Below are positions 12,733 to 21,516 of a stretch of 34,393 nt of DNA, piece after piece. The stretch lies in contig JAIXXV010000018.1 of assembly GCA_027490575.1 (NCBI GenBank), positions 1 through 34,393 of the forward strand. The letters run 5' to 3'. This DNA comes from a bacterium (GTDB taxonomy: Bacteria > Patescibacteriota > Minisyncoccia > Phycocordibacterales > CAIZLB01). The notes under the pieces are model-generated. The model saw only the letters and a list, made by a program, of their open reading frames with translations, was not told where the DNA came from and did not search any database. The stretch's first letter is position 1; every line of letters begins with the position of its first letter. The position numbers were made by a program, and so were the translations under genes.

Positions 12733-15213
12733 ATGTCAGCAAATGTAGTCCTGAAATCTATCTGGGATGACAGAGGAATCAAGGCTGCTCAGAAGTCCTT
12801 TGGTGCTCTCAGCGGCACTCTAGGCAAAATCGGTGGAGTTCTTGCCACCGCCTTCTCCGTTAGAGCCATTACTAACTTTGCAGGTGACGCTCTCAAGGCT
12901 GCCGATGCTGCCAATGTTGCAAACCTAAGACTTGACCAAATCGCTAAGTCCATGAACTTGTTTGGCATTGAGACCAGCATGGTGACGGGTAGGCTCAAGG
13001 CTTTCGCTGATCAGCAGATGATGGTTATTGGACAAGATGACGAACTCATCAAGTCCACCCAGGCAAAGCTTCTAACCTTCAAGAACCTAGCACTCACCGC
13101 AGATGAGGCTGGTGGTGCGTTTGACCGAGCAACCATCGCTGCCTTTGACCTTGCCGCTGCCGGATTCGGTTCTGCCGAGACCAACGCCCTGCAACTTGGT
13201 AAGGCACTACAAGACCCAATCAAGGGACTAACCGCTCTACGCCGAGCAGGTGTAACTTTCACCGAGTCTGAGAAGGCTCGCATCACCCAGTTGGTTGAAT
13301 CCAACAAGATGCTTGAGGCACAGGATCTAATCCTGACCGCTATCGAACAACAAGTTGGTGGAACGGCTGCCGCAACCGCAACCAGCTCTCAGAAGATGAC
13401 TGTTGCTCTTGGCGAGGTAACTGAGCAAATCGGTCAGTATCTTCTCCCTGCCTTTGAGGACATTGCAGACACAGGCGTTACTGCAATAACCGAGATGCTT
13501 GACCCAACTACTGAAATGGGAACAGAGTTTGCCCAGGCTGCCGCTGCCGCTGGTGTGTTCTTCCAGCAGATCGCAGATGGGTTCGAAGGATTTGCCAATG
13601 ATGGTGGGTTCAAGATTCTTTTGGATTTCATCGAAACAATCTTCATCGGCTTTAGCCAAATAAACTTTATGATTGGCGATGCTGCCGATACCCTAGCAAA
13701 GTTCTTCTCTGCTGACTTTGCAGGTGCAGCAAACAACATCACAACCTTCCTAAGTCGCTACAACACCTTTGTTCAAGACCTGTATGACGAGATTGACAGC
13801 AGAGCAAAGAAGTCTGCTGCTGTCGCACAGAACTCAGGCGAGGCAAACCGCTTCAAGAATCTCTACAACCAGTCTGTCTCCGGCACTACCACAGGCGGCG
13901 GTGGCGGTAACAAGCCATCAGACGAGGCTGCCAAGCAGTTCTCTAAGGTGCAAAAGGTTATCAAGGCTGCACAAGCAAACATCCTCAAAGCCGAGGAAGC
14001 CTACACTCGTGCAAAGTTTGAAATCAACCGAGAGTCAAACGCTCGCATTGAGGCTCTAAACACCGCAGCAGCCAAAGCACAAGTTGACCTGATTGCACAA
14101 TCGCAGATGCGTATCACCGATGCGTTTAGGGCTGCAACCCAGCTAAGTCTTAGTGATCTATTCACCAGCGAGACCACTCGTGAGCTAGTCACCCAGGTTA
14201 AAAAGCTGACTCAGAACCTAACGGTGACCGTAAGCAAGGAAACTGAAAAGACCGCTTACAAGTCCGTAACCGACATCATCAACGGATTGCGTGACCGCCT
14301 CACCGCTTCTAAGAATCTGCTCGCTAACGCCTCGAAACTTGCAGGGCTAGGGTTCAAGCAAACCTTTATCGAACAGGTCTTAGAGACTGGCACAGAGACG
14401 GGCAACGCCCTTGCAGGAGCAATCCTTGAGGCATCACCTGAAACTCAGTCAGAACTAAAGACCCTATTCGGTGAGCTAGAGGATGTATCTGAGACAGGTG
14501 CAGGTTCACTAGCAAAGAGCATCTATGACAAGTTTGGTCTTGCTACTCGTGAGATGAAAGACCAGTCAATCGCAATTCAGGCTGAACTGAATGACGCACT
14601 AGAGGCTGAGAACAAACTATTGCTTCAGTCTTTGGCTGACGCTGCGTTTGCCTTCCAGACTCAGATCGCAGACATCAAGACTCAATTCCTACTTGACATC
14701 GGTGAGTTTGACGGAGCATTTGCCGGACTAGGCAACACCATCAAGGCTGTTCTGGCAAACCTAGAGAAACTGCTCGGTGCGGGAACAAGTGACATCAAGG
14801 CTGCCATTACCGCACCAGGCTCAGGATCAGTTGTCGCAGGTGCAACTGTTACCGAGAGCGTTGCAGTCAAGGACATCAAGAACGCAACCGGAATCATCAT
14901 TGACGAGCTATCAGATGTCAAGGGAACTGCTGCCTATCTTCAGGCAAGAATCAACGCTGCCAATTCATTCATCAAACTCGCATCCTCTAACGCCGCTCAG
15001 GATGCCTCTGCTGCCGCCTCGATTGCTGACTGGACTCGACAGCTCACAAACCTTCAGGGTGCTGCCGCATCAGGCAATGTTGCTGGAACGGTTGTCAACA
15101 TAAATGTAAAGACCGACAGCACTCAGTCTCAGGCTATGGTTGGAAAGACCATCGGTAAGATTGTGACCAAGTATGTGACCACAGGTGGTCAAGTTCTAGT
15201 GAGCGGTAACTAA
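12733..15213 (+). CDS. Tape measure protein
   Basis: At 826 residues this is the longest gene in the window. It sets tail length and passes with the DNA into the cell. It starts SANVVLKSIWDDRGIKAAQKSFG, a typical opening. Residues 60-240 are the helical TMP core (LKAFADQQMMVIGQDDELIKST, LALTADEAGG, ALQLGKALQDPIKGLTALRRAGV). A hydrophobic stretch lies near residues 280-330, a Gly/Ser break (TTTGGGGG) near 390, then long coiled coils. If about 1.5 angstrom per residue holds, the tail would be roughly 120 nm. The stop overlaps the next ATG. Confidence 0.95.
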   Translation: MSANVVLKSIWDDRGIKAAQKSFGALSGTLGKIGGVLATAFSVRAITNFAGDALKAADAANVANLRLDQIAKSMNLFGIETSMVTGRLKAFADQQMMVIGQDDELIKSTQAKLLTFKNLALTADEAGGAFDRATIAAFDLAAAGFGSAETNALQLGKALQDPIKGLTALRRAGVTFTESEKARITQLVESNKMLEAQDLILTAIEQQVGGTAAATATSSQKMTVALGEVTEQIGQYLLPAFEDIADTGVTAITEMLDPTTEMGTEFAQAAAAAGVFFQQIADGFEGFANDGGFKILLDFIETIFIGFSQINFMIGDAADTLAKFFSADFAGAANNITTFLSRYNTFVQDLYDEIDSRAKKSAAVAQNSGEANRFKNLYNQSVSGTTTGGGGGNKPSDEAAKQFSKVQKVIKAAQANILKAEEAYTRAKFEINRESNARIEALNTAAAKAQVDLIAQSQMRITDAFRAATQLSLSDLFTSETTRELVTQVKKLTQNLTVTVSKETEKTAYKSVTDIINGLRDRLTASKNLLANASKLAGLGFKQTFIEQVLETGTETGNALAGAILEASPETQSELKTLFGELEDVSETGAGSLAKSIYDKFGLATREMKDQSIAIQAELNDALEAENKLLLQSLADAAFAFQTQIADIKTQFLLDIGEFDGAFAGLGNTIKAVLANLEKLLGAGTSDIKAAITAPGSGSVVAGATVTESVAVKDIKNATGIIIDELSDVKGTAAYLQARINAANSFIKLASSNAAQDASAAASIADWTRQLTNLQGAAASGNVAGTVVNINVKTDSTQSQAMVGKTIGKIVTKYVTTGGQVLVSGN

Positions 15214-16439
15214 TGCCAGTTCCAATGCCAAAGGTCGAAATTGGCTTTGACATTGTCGGAGCAAACGCACCATTTTTTACTTTGGATGACCCAACCAAAG
15301 GAATCCTAGACAACACCAGCTACCCACTAGGTGGTCAGATTTTCTACGATGTGACCGATAGCGTCAAGGGCATCACCACTAGGCGAGGTAAGAACCGTCA
15401 GCTTGATGAGTTCGATGCTGGTCTTGCCAATGTCGTGTTCGAGAACAACGACAGAACATTTGACCCTGAGTATGTCAACTCGCCTTACTATGGGCAGATT
15501 ATTCCTAAGCGTTCAATCAGGATCTCATCTGCTGGCAACAGGATCTTTACTGGAGTTATAGATGACTGGAATCTGAACTACGAGCCAGGTGGCTTTAGCG
15601 AGGCATCAGCGGCGGCCTCAGACGCTTTCACCCTGTTCAACACACAAACACTCTCGGCTGGAACTGCAACGGCTCAGCTAAGCGGTGCAAGAATCAACGC
15701 CATCTTGGACTTGCCCGATGTCAACTGGCCTCAGCAAGACCGAGACATTGACGCTGGCATTACTCAGCTCGGTGCGGATGTTTTTGCAGAGGACACAAAT
15801 GTCCTTGCCTATTTGCGAACAGTCTCTAACTCCGAGCCAGGTAACCTGTTTATCAACAAGGTCGGTCATGTTACCTTTACTGACAGAAACCCAAACTCAG
15901 GCAATAAGGTCATTGGCTTTGCAGACGATGGCACAGGAATTCCGTATCAGGGAATGAAGGTTGTCTACGGATCAGAGTTGCTATACAACGAGATTGTGCT
16001 TGGCTCGCAGTTTGCCGGAACTGTGACTGCAACTGACCCACAATCTATTGACGAGTATGGTGTTCTGAACCTGACTCAAAATGACCTGTTGGTGTCTAGC
16101 CCAACAGTTCTTGAACAGCTTGCCGCATACTACGCAATCAAATACTCTCAACCTGAATACCGCTTTGAGTCAATAGATGTTGTTCTCGATGATTTAGGCG
16201 ATACAGAGCAGCAAGAAATCCTAGCTCTTGAGATTGGTGACTTTGTTACTGTCAAGTTCACACCAAACGGAATCCCACCTTCAATCCGCAAGGTTGCAGA
16301 AATTATCCGTATTGACCACGACATCACTCCAGAGGCTCACATTGTCTCTCTAGGCTTCTCAACAACCGAAGGTGCTTTCTGGACTCTCTCAGACATCATC
16401 TTTGGTAGACTATCCACAGGCAATGTATTGGGATTCTAA
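15213..16439 (+). CDS. Minor tail protein, distal-tail/baseplate type
   Basis: A 408-residue protein right after the tape measure. It opens with a beta domain (VEIGFDIVGANAPFFTLDD), then DVTDSVKGITTRRGKNRQLDEFDAG and VVFENNDRTFDPEYVNSPYYG, a motif set very common in actinobacterial phage minor tail proteins that form the distal tail/hub. The C-terminal half (VTFTDRN, LEIGDFVTVKFTPNGIPPSIRKVAEIIRIDHDI) fits the second domain of these hubs. ATG overlaps the tape measure stop (TAATG). Confidence 0.85.
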   Translation: MPVPMPKVEIGFDIVGANAPFFTLDDPTKGILDNTSYPLGGQIFYDVTDSVKGITTRRGKNRQLDEFDAGLANVVFENNDRTFDPEYVNSPYYGQIIPKRSIRISSAGNRIFTGVIDDWNLNYEPGGFSEASAAASDAFTLFNTQTLSAGTATAQLSGARINAILDLPDVNWPQQDRDIDAGITQLGADVFAEDTNVLAYLRTVSNSEPGNLFINKVGHVTFTDRNPNSGNKVIGFADDGTGIPYQGMKVVYGSELLYNEIVLGSQFAGTVTATDPQSIDEYGVLNLTQNDLLVSSPTVLEQLAAYYAIKYSQPEYRFESIDVVLDDLGDTEQQEILALEIGDFVTVKFTPNGIPPSIRKVAEIIRIDHDITPEAHIVSLGFSTTEGAFWTLSDIIFGRLSTGNVLGF

Positions 16440-16447
16440 GGTGATTC

Positions 16448-17005
16448 ATGGGACTAGGTAGAAAAGTTTTTGCGGCTGGTGATGTCCTAGCAGCGGCAGA
16501 CCTAAATGGTTACTTGATGGAACAATCCGTCATGAACTTTGCCAACGCAACAGACAGAACCAACAACATTGGAACTGCAACCGCTGGCATGGTAACTACC
16601 CTCGGCGGAACTGCAATGGACATTTTCAATGGCTCAACATGGCAATCGGTGTATCCGCCTGTCATAACCTCATTGGCAGGTAGCGTCATTCAAAACGGTG
16701 GAACTGCCATCACCGCCTCGATGACTGCAACCTCAGCACTTGAGAACGGCACTATCTGGGTCAACACCACAGATCCTGTGACTATTACTATTCCTGATGT
16801 TCTCAATACTTGGGACACCATCACCATCCACCGCAACGCTGGCGGAACTGTCAGCATCGCCGCTGGAACTGGTGTGACCTCATGGGCTGGTGCTGGGACT
16901 GCTGGGACTGGCGTGGTATTCAAGATTGACCAGACCTATCGGGCTGCTGGTATTCAGAAGGTTGCTGCTAACAGCTACCGAGTAGTTGGAAGGATTGTTG
17001 CCTAA
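16448..17005 (+). CDS. Fibre or baseplate appendage protein
   Basis: A 185-residue protein opening MGLGRKVFAAGDVLAAADLNGYLMEQSVM. This attachment-type N-terminus is shared in pattern with the next gene (FAAGDVLAAADLN against IGEVVEAADFQNY) and is common in fibre proteins. The rest is beta-rich, Thr/Gly/Ala-heavy (TITIHRNAGGTVSIAAGTGVTSW). It is probably an adsorption or tail-tip component; no enzyme motif is seen. Confidence 0.7.
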   Translation: MGLGRKVFAAGDVLAAADLNGYLMEQSVMNFANATDRTNNIGTATAGMVTTLGGTAMDIFNGSTWQSVYPPVITSLAGSVIQNGGTAITASMTATSALENGTIWVNTTDPVTITIPDVLNTWDTITIHRNAGGTVSIAAGTGVTSWAGAGTAGTGVVFKIDQTYRAAGIQKVAANSYRVVGRIVA

Positions 17006-17676
17006 TGTCAGGTTGGACTCAATGGGGCATCGGTGAGGTCGTAGAGGCCGCTGATTTTCAGAACTACATTCAAGACCAAGTTGTCCAGACTTACGCTGGC
17101 ACAGCCGCTCGTGCCGCATCGCTAGGCACATTCGTATCAGAGGGCATGGTCAGCTACCTAGCAGACACCAACACCCTTCAGTTCTACAATGGCACAGCTT
17201 GGGAGAATGTCAGCTCACCTGGTGACATCACCGCTGTAACCGCTGGAACCGCTTTGACTGGTGGTGGCTCATCGGGCGATGTAACTCTAAATGTGAACCT
17301 AGCCGCTGTTGGCTCTGCTGTCCTAGCCTCACCAAACATCTCTGGAACTGCGGTAATCGCTGCCGGAACTGTAACTGGCAACCTTGTTGTCGGTGGAGAT
17401 CTGAAAGATGTCGGCTGGACTACGCTTCGAGCTCTTGCAACTGACGCATCAGGCAACGCTGTTACCTCTGCTGTAACCTCAACCGAGCTTGGCTTCGTCT
17501 CAGGTGTGACCTCTGCTATTCAGACTCAGATCAACGGCAGGGTATCTGCGACCAACGGCTCTGTCACTACCGCTGCGGTAGGCTCTGCTGTTGTCAGGAA
17601 CATCATTCTGGGAACTGCAACACCAGGAACGGCTGTCGGTATGGATGGCGATGTATTCCTTGTTTACACACCATAA
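17005..17676 (+). CDS. Tail fibre protein
   Basis: A 223-residue protein with a short attachment N-terminus (GWTQWGIGEVVEAADFQNYI), then FYNGTAWENVSSPGDITAVTAGTALTGGGSSGDVTLNV, the GDIT-TGGG-GDVTLN repeat unit found in many phage fibres. The middle is Val/Gly/Ala repeats and the C-terminal part (TSAIQTQINGRVSATNGSV) can form a short trimeric coil. Starts in the stop codon of the previous gene, so the two are coupled and probably assemble together. Confidence 0.78.
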   Translation: MSGWTQWGIGEVVEAADFQNYIQDQVVQTYAGTAARAASLGTFVSEGMVSYLADTNTLQFYNGTAWENVSSPGDITAVTAGTALTGGGSSGDVTLNVNLAAVGSAVLASPNISGTAVIAAGTVTGNLVVGGDLKDVGWTTLRALATDASGNAVTSAVTSTELGFVSGVTSAIQTQINGRVSATNGSVTTAAVGSAVVRNIILGTATPGTAVGMDGDVFLVYTP

Positions 17677-17685
17677 GGGGAAATT

Positions 17686-19167
17686 GTGCCAGGCAATGTA
17701 AAGGTTTCGAGTTCTTGGAAAACAGTTGCCGCTATGCACACTCGTGTTGGCGGATCTTGGAAGAATGTCACCGAGGGCTATACCAAAATCAGCGGAGCTT
17801 GGAAGCAGTTTTTCTCATCAAACGCTTTGGTTGTTGACCACCTTGTCATCGCTGGCGGTGGTGGTGGCGGTTCAGACCAGGGCGGTGGCGGCGGTGCTGG
17901 CGGATACCGCACATCTGCTGGAACATCAGGCGGCGGTAGTGCTGCTGAATCCAGAGTTACTGTTGCCGTAGCCACAAATTACACAGTTACCGTTGGTGCT
18001 GGCGGAACTGGAATGACAGCAAACTCAGGTTCTACTGGAACTAGCGGAAACAACTCAGTATTTGCAACTGTGACTTCTACTGGTGGTGGTCGTGGTGGTT
18101 CGGGTGGAACAAACAACGCACAGACTGGTGGTTCTGGTGGCGGCGGTGGAGCTCAGACGGTTGCTGGTTCTGGTGCTGCTGGAACTGCAAATCAAGGTTT
18201 TGCTGGCGGTAATGCTTCAGGCACTTTTGCTAGTGCAGGTGGCGGCGGCGGTGCAGCCGAAGTTGGAAATGCTGACGGACAGCGTGAAGGTGGCGATGGA
18301 GTTGCCTCAACAATCACAGGCTCGTCTGTAAGTTACGCAGGTGGTGGTGCTGGTGGTTCATCTAACGGATCAACTGTCGCTGGTGCAACTGGCGGCGGTG
18401 GTTCGGGAACTGGTGGCAATACGACTGGTGGTGCTGGAACTGCTAACACAGGCGGTGGAGGAGGCGGTGGCGGTTCTACGCCAGGTGTCGGCAACGGTGC
18501 GGGTGGTGCAGGCGGCTCTGGTGTAGTCATTCTCAGCTACCCATCAACCTTTGACATCCGCAACGGTGCAGGTCTGACTTACACAACCTCTGTTGTAGGT
18601 AGCAACAAAGTCACAGTATTCACAGCAGGAACAGGAAACATTCAGTTTGCATCTGCCGTCAACTCTTCATTAGTTCTGCTAGAGACTGTAACCCTAACCT
18701 CTGCTCAGGCATCGGTTGAGTTCACCGATCTAAACACCAAGTATGGAAGCACCTATCAGCACTTGCAAATTCGTATGGCAGCAAGGTGCGGTGCAGCGGC
18801 AAACCTAAAGATTCAATACAACGGCGATACTGCTGGCAACTACTCTTTCCACTACCTTGAGGGAACAGGCTCAAGCGTTATCTCTGGTGCTGGCACATCT
18901 CAATCAAGCGGTGACTTGGGTGTCGCTGTCGCAGAATCCAATGTGTTCTCAGGATTTATTGTGGACATCCTTGATCCTTTTGAAACCACCAAATTCAAAA
19001 CTGGTCGTAGCTTCTACGGTGCAGCAACAGCAGGTTCAAAGTGGATGGGAATTATGTCTCACAACTGGAGAAGCACATCGGCTGTGACTAGCATCAAATT
19101 AGCCGCTGGAGCACAGAGTTACCAGACTGGAACTAGAATCGCTATCTACGGATTAAGGAATAGCTGA
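17686..19167 (+). CDS. Glycine-rich tail fibre/adhesin
   Basis: GTG start with AAGGGGAAA ahead; 493 residues. Residues 1-45 carry three SWK-type repeats (SSSWKTV, GGSWKNV, SGAWKQF), likely the attachment part. From VVDHLVIAGGGGGG (about 50) to VILSYPS (about 285) glycine-rich blocks alternate with Ser/Thr turns, as in phage adhesins built of packed polyglycine helices, where the variable loops bind the receptor. Residues 325-493 form a beta domain related to the whole of the next two proteins. Low-complexity DNA here is prone to recombination, a known route to new host ranges. Confidence 0.85.
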   Translation: MPGNVKVSSSWKTVAAMHTRVGGSWKNVTEGYTKISGAWKQFFSSNALVVDHLVIAGGGGGGSDQGGGGGAGGYRTSAGTSGGGSAAESRVTVAVATNYTVTVGAGGTGMTANSGSTGTSGNNSVFATVTSTGGGRGGSGGTNNAQTGGSGGGGGAQTVAGSGAAGTANQGFAGGNASGTFASAGGGGGAAEVGNADGQREGGDGVASTITGSSVSYAGGGAGGSSNGSTVAGATGGGGSGTGGNTTGGAGTANTGGGGGGGGSTPGVGNGAGGAGGSGVVILSYPSTFDIRNGAGLTYTTSVVGSNKVTVFTAGTGNIQFASAVNSSLVLLETVTLTSAQASVEFTDLNTKYGSTYQHLQIRMAARCGAAANLKIQYNGDTAGNYSFHYLEGTGSSVISGAGTSQSSGDLGVAVAESNVFSGFIVDILDPFETTKFKTGRSFYGAATAGSKWMGIMSHNWRSTSAVTSIKLAAGAQSYQTGTRIAIYGLRNS

Positions 19168-19655
19168 TGTCATACATCCCTTTGGCAACAGTCACGCTTG
19201 CAAGCAACAGCACAAGCGTCACATTCTCCAGCATCCCAGGCATCTTCAAAGATGTTGTCTTAGTTGGTAACTGGCAAAACAGCTCTACATCATCTGCTGG
19301 CAGGTTGCAGGTCAATAGCGATACCGGCTCAAACTACAACGGTGTGTGGATGACTGGAACTGGTAGCTCGGCAGGTAGCGGATCTGAGGCATCACAAACT
19401 TCTGCTCGTATCGCAGGTGCCAGCGTAGGCCCTGACAACGCATACACAAACATGGTAACCATCACATTCCTTGACTACGCCGCAACAGACAAGCACAAGA
19501 CAATCCTCAGCAGGTTTGGCACAGCTAACAGGGAAACGCAAGCAACCGCATCTCGCTGGGCTTCAACAAGTGCGATAACCTCAATTCGGTTCTTTGACAT
19601 CTTGGGACAGACCTTCCAAGCTGGGGCTACATTCAGTCTGTATGGGGTGGCATAA
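19167..19655 (+). CDS. Beta-rich adhesion protein, paralogue 1
   Basis: A 162-residue protein. VTLASNSTSVTFSSIPGIFKDVVLVGNW at the start and SAITSIRFFDILGQTFQAGATFSLYGV at the end match the layout of the C-terminal domain of the glycine-rich fibre and of the next protein. Such domains resemble jelly-roll-like receptor-binding modules in aquatic phages. ATG overlaps the fibre stop (TGATG). It may be a free receptor-binding protein or a trimer partner of the fibre. Confidence 0.7.
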   Translation: MSYIPLATVTLASNSTSVTFSSIPGIFKDVVLVGNWQNSSTSSAGRLQVNSDTGSNYNGVWMTGTGSSAGSGSEASQTSARIAGASVGPDNAYTNMVTITFLDYAATDKHKTILSRFGTANRETQATASRWASTSAITSIRFFDILGQTFQAGATFSLYGVA

Positions 19656-20171
19656 ATGACAATGACTTTGATTCAGCACATTGAGCTAGGGTCAGCTCAG
19701 GCGAACATCACATTAAGCTCAATACCTCAGACCTATACCGACCTCTATCTGTTGTTTTCTGGCAGGGTCAGCGTGACTGATGGTGGACTAAGACTTAGGG
19801 TAAATGGCTCAACGGCTAATCTATCCACTCGGCTTTTATACGGCAACGGATCAAGTGCGACCTCCGCAACTGACACAACTTACATTGGAACCGTCTCTGA
19901 CTCAAATACAACTGCAAACACTTTTGGCAACGGCAGCCTTTATTTTCCAAATTATGCATCATCTACTGCCAAATCTTTTAGCGGTGAAATTGTCCATGAG
20001 AACAATGCCACATCAGCAGTTCAATGGGTTACTGCTGGCCTCTACAATTCATCAACAGCAATCACTTCGCTAGAGCTTTTCAATGCTGGGAGTGGTAACT
20101 TTGTTCAGTATTCAAGTGCCACTTTGTATGGCATCCTCAAAGGCACTTCAAACGGCGTGACCGTTAGCTAA
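19656..20171 (+). CDS. Beta-rich adhesion protein, paralogue 2
   Basis: A 171-residue protein that starts directly after the previous stop. IELGSAQANITLSSIPQTYTDLYLLFSGR at the start, LYFPNYASSTAKSFSGEIVHENNAT in the middle and STAITSLELFNAGSGNFVQYSSATLYGIL at the end form a complete version of the same domain as in its two upstream neighbours. This form is common in cyanophage and other aquatic phage structural proteins. Likely a receptor-binding or decoration protein. Confidence 0.72.
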   Translation: MTMTLIQHIELGSAQANITLSSIPQTYTDLYLLFSGRVSVTDGGLRLRVNGSTANLSTRLLYGNGSSATSATDTTYIGTVSDSNTTANTFGNGSLYFPNYASSTAKSFSGEIVHENNATSAVQWVTAGLYNSSTAITSLELFNAGSGNFVQYSSATLYGILKGTSNGVTVS

Positions 20172-20185
20172 CAGAAAGAAAACAA

Positions 20186-20419
20186 ATGACTGAAATCATC
20201 ACCAAGCTAATCGTGGACTGCACCACAGGCGAGCAGACCATTGTGCCTCTGACCGAAGAAGAGCTGGCAGAGCGTGAAGCAATGCGATTCCAGGCTGAAG
20301 CAGATCGGGCTCAGCGTGAGGCAGACGAACTAGCCAAGGCAGAAGCCAAGGCATCGGCACAGGCAAAGCTGGCAGCACTCGGTTTGACTGAGGCTGAGAT
20401 TGCAGCTCTGGGTGCATAG
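20186..20419 (+). CDS. Small helical tail-region protein
   Basis: A 77-residue protein with AGAAAGAAAAC upstream. It starts with a short strand pair (KLIVDCTTGEQTIVPLTEEE), then a long Ala/Glu/Lys helix (AEREAMRFQAEADRAQREAD), and ends KLAALGLTEAEIAALGA. Proteins with this TGEQ...LT.EE plus LGLT.EE pattern follow fibre genes in many phages and may help fibre assembly. Coupled to the next gene (TAGTG). Function inferred. Confidence 0.6.
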   Translation: MTEIITKLIVDCTTGEQTIVPLTEEELAEREAMRFQAEADRAQREADELAKAEAKASAQAKLAALGLTEAEIAALGA

Positions 20420-20769
20420 TGGCACACTACGCTTTCCTAGACGATAACAGCATCGTCACCGAGGTCATCACCGGTATTGACGAGACCGAGCTAATTGAGG
20501 GTAAAGACCCTGAGACTTGGTATGGCGAGTTCAGAGGGCAGACCTGCAAGCGAACCAGCTATTCTGGCAGCTACCGCAAGAACTACGCAGGTGTGGGTTA
20601 CAGGTATGACGAAGAACTAGATGCCTTCATCGCACCTCAGCCGTTTGCCTCGTGGGTTCTGGACAAGGACTGCAAGTGGCAAGCTCCGGTTCCATACCCT
20701 ACCGACAATTTGATTTACAAGTGGGATGAGTCAGCCGGAGACTGGACACCAGCGGAGTTTGGAAACTAA
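20419..20769 (+). CDS. Aquatic-phage conserved structural-region protein
   Basis: A 116-residue protein with GTG start. [45 protein letters not shown], and [21 protein letters not shown] match a small protein I know well from cyanophages and pelagiphages. No biochemical function is established for it there; it is usually found near fibres. Its presence in a phage with WhiB genes points to exchange between phages of different host phyla sharing open water, or to deep shared ancestry. Confidence 0.72.
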   Translation: MAHYAFLDDNSIVTEVITGIDETELIEGKDPETWYGEFRGQTCKRTSYSGSYRKNYAGVGYRYDEELDAFIAPQPFASWVLDKDCKWQAPVPYPTDNLIYKWDESAGDWTPAEFGN

Positions 20770-21074
20770 TGAGTTTAGACATTTGGCTACTAGAGCAGGA
20801 AGAGGCAGCGCCAGGGCCGACTCCTACGCCCACGCCTACGCCTACACCTACCCCAACGCCCACTCCGACTCCAACTCCGACTCCAACTCCCACGCCTACT
20901 CCAACACCGACCCCGACTCCTACGCCCACGCCTACGCCTGAGCCTCTACGCCGATGCACCGCGTTGGATGTTAGCTTTGGCTGTTTCTCAACTTCATGTT
21001 GTGTTGGAAGCGGCTGTTCTAGCGGTGCAACTTGTCCAACTGCAAACTGCTCAACCTCTGGTTGGTGCACCTAA
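20769..21074 (+). CDS. Threonine-proline repeat protein with cysteine-rich tip
   Basis: A 101-residue protein: a short head (residues 1-17), an uninterrupted (TP)20 stalk (18-57), and a 44-residue tip with eight cysteines (including [10 protein letters not shown] and GATCPTANC) plus many Gly/Ser/Thr. No signal peptide or membrane segment. A TP stalk should be an extended, stiff rod, and threonine and proline (if hydroxylated) are typical sugar acceptors. The tip could be a small disulfide or metal-bound knob. It sits after the fibres and 0.65 kb before a GT60-like glycosyltransferase, so a glycosylated virion appendage is a reasonable inference. Confidence 0.8.
   Translation: MSLDIWLLEQEEAAPGPTPTPTPTPTPTPTPTPTPTPTPTPTPTPTPTPTPTPTPTPEPLRRCTALDVSFGCFSTSCCVGSGCSSGATCPTANCSTSGWCT
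20820..20939 (+). repeat. Six-base codon-pair repeat, 20 units
   Basis: Twenty units of ACN-CCN code for the TP stalk. The third codon positions vary among all four bases for both threonine and proline, so the protein repeat is kept while the DNA repeat has drifted. Some longer identical blocks remain near both ends (for example the ACGCCCACGCCTACGCCT block at 20826 and 20922), which would allow unit number to change by recombination. Confidence 0.92.
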
Positions 21075-21093
21075 AAAGGAGTAGGCTACTCTC

Positions 21094-21516
21094 ATGCCAC
21101 TAACTGACATTGACATTGAGTTTGTTTACAACGGCGAGCCAGGCACAGCCTTGGTTTGGGTTATTGACCAAGAGTGTCTATACGATCTGCCACTATCTAT
21201 GGAACACGCTCAGGCTTTCCTAGATGCTGACGAGGTTGTTGACATCTCTGCTGACTACCCTGAACACGATGGCATCACCGTTCGCTTGCTAAAAGCCGGC
21301 GAGACTTTGCTGGAGCTATCTACCACCGAGTATTTTGCCGCCATTCTTTTGAGCGACCATCAAGTTGTCAAGCTGGCAGACTACCCTTACGGTAGGTATG
21401 TGGAGTCACCTTACGCCACCTTTGATGGCGAGAAGTTTCACATCACAAACAGAGATGTGTCAGGGCTGTGGCCTTGGCTAAAAGGGGAAAATAATGTCAG
21501 CGTGGCAGAAGTATAA
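21094..21516 (+). CDS. Protein of unknown function beside the TP-repeat gene
   Basis: A 140-residue acidic protein: VYNGEPGTALVWVIDQECLYDLPLSMEHAQAFLDADEVVDIS first, then mainly strands (DGITVRLLKAGETLLEL, EYFAAILLSDHQVVKLADYP) and FDGEKFHITNRD near the end. AAGGAG lies 12 bases before the ATG, a rather long spacing. No catalytic motif is evident; in particular no clear HxD...H set of a prolyl hydroxylase, which was looked for because of the adjacent TP protein. Overlaps the next gene by 23 bases. Confidence 0.6.
   Translation: MPLTDIDIEFVYNGEPGTALVWVIDQECLYDLPLSMEHAQAFLDADEVVDISADYPEHDGITVRLLKAGETLLELSTTEYFAAILLSDHQVVKLADYPYGRYVESPYATFDGEKFHITNRDVSGLWPWLKGENNVSVAEV

Noticed and set aside
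17778-18530. Minus-strand proline-rich frames opposite the glycine-rich fibre
   Set aside because: Poly-proline is simply the complement of the GGN repeats; no start signals.
20820-20939. CRISPR array or simple microsatellite
   Set aside because: There are no spacers, the unit is six bases, and third codon positions are randomised, which shows a coding repeat kept at protein level.
20699-21070. Minus-strand open frame with long valine-glycine repeats opposite the TP-repeat gene
   Set aside because: It is the mirror of the ACN-CCN codon repeat. The plus-strand gene has coupling to its neighbour and a sensible head and tip; the minus frame has no ribosome site and stands against the whole late operon.
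21094-21516. Prolyl hydroxylase partner for the TP stalk
   Set aside because: The 2-oxoglutarate oxygenase HxD...H...R set was searched for and is not present; PEHD at about residue 53 stands alone.
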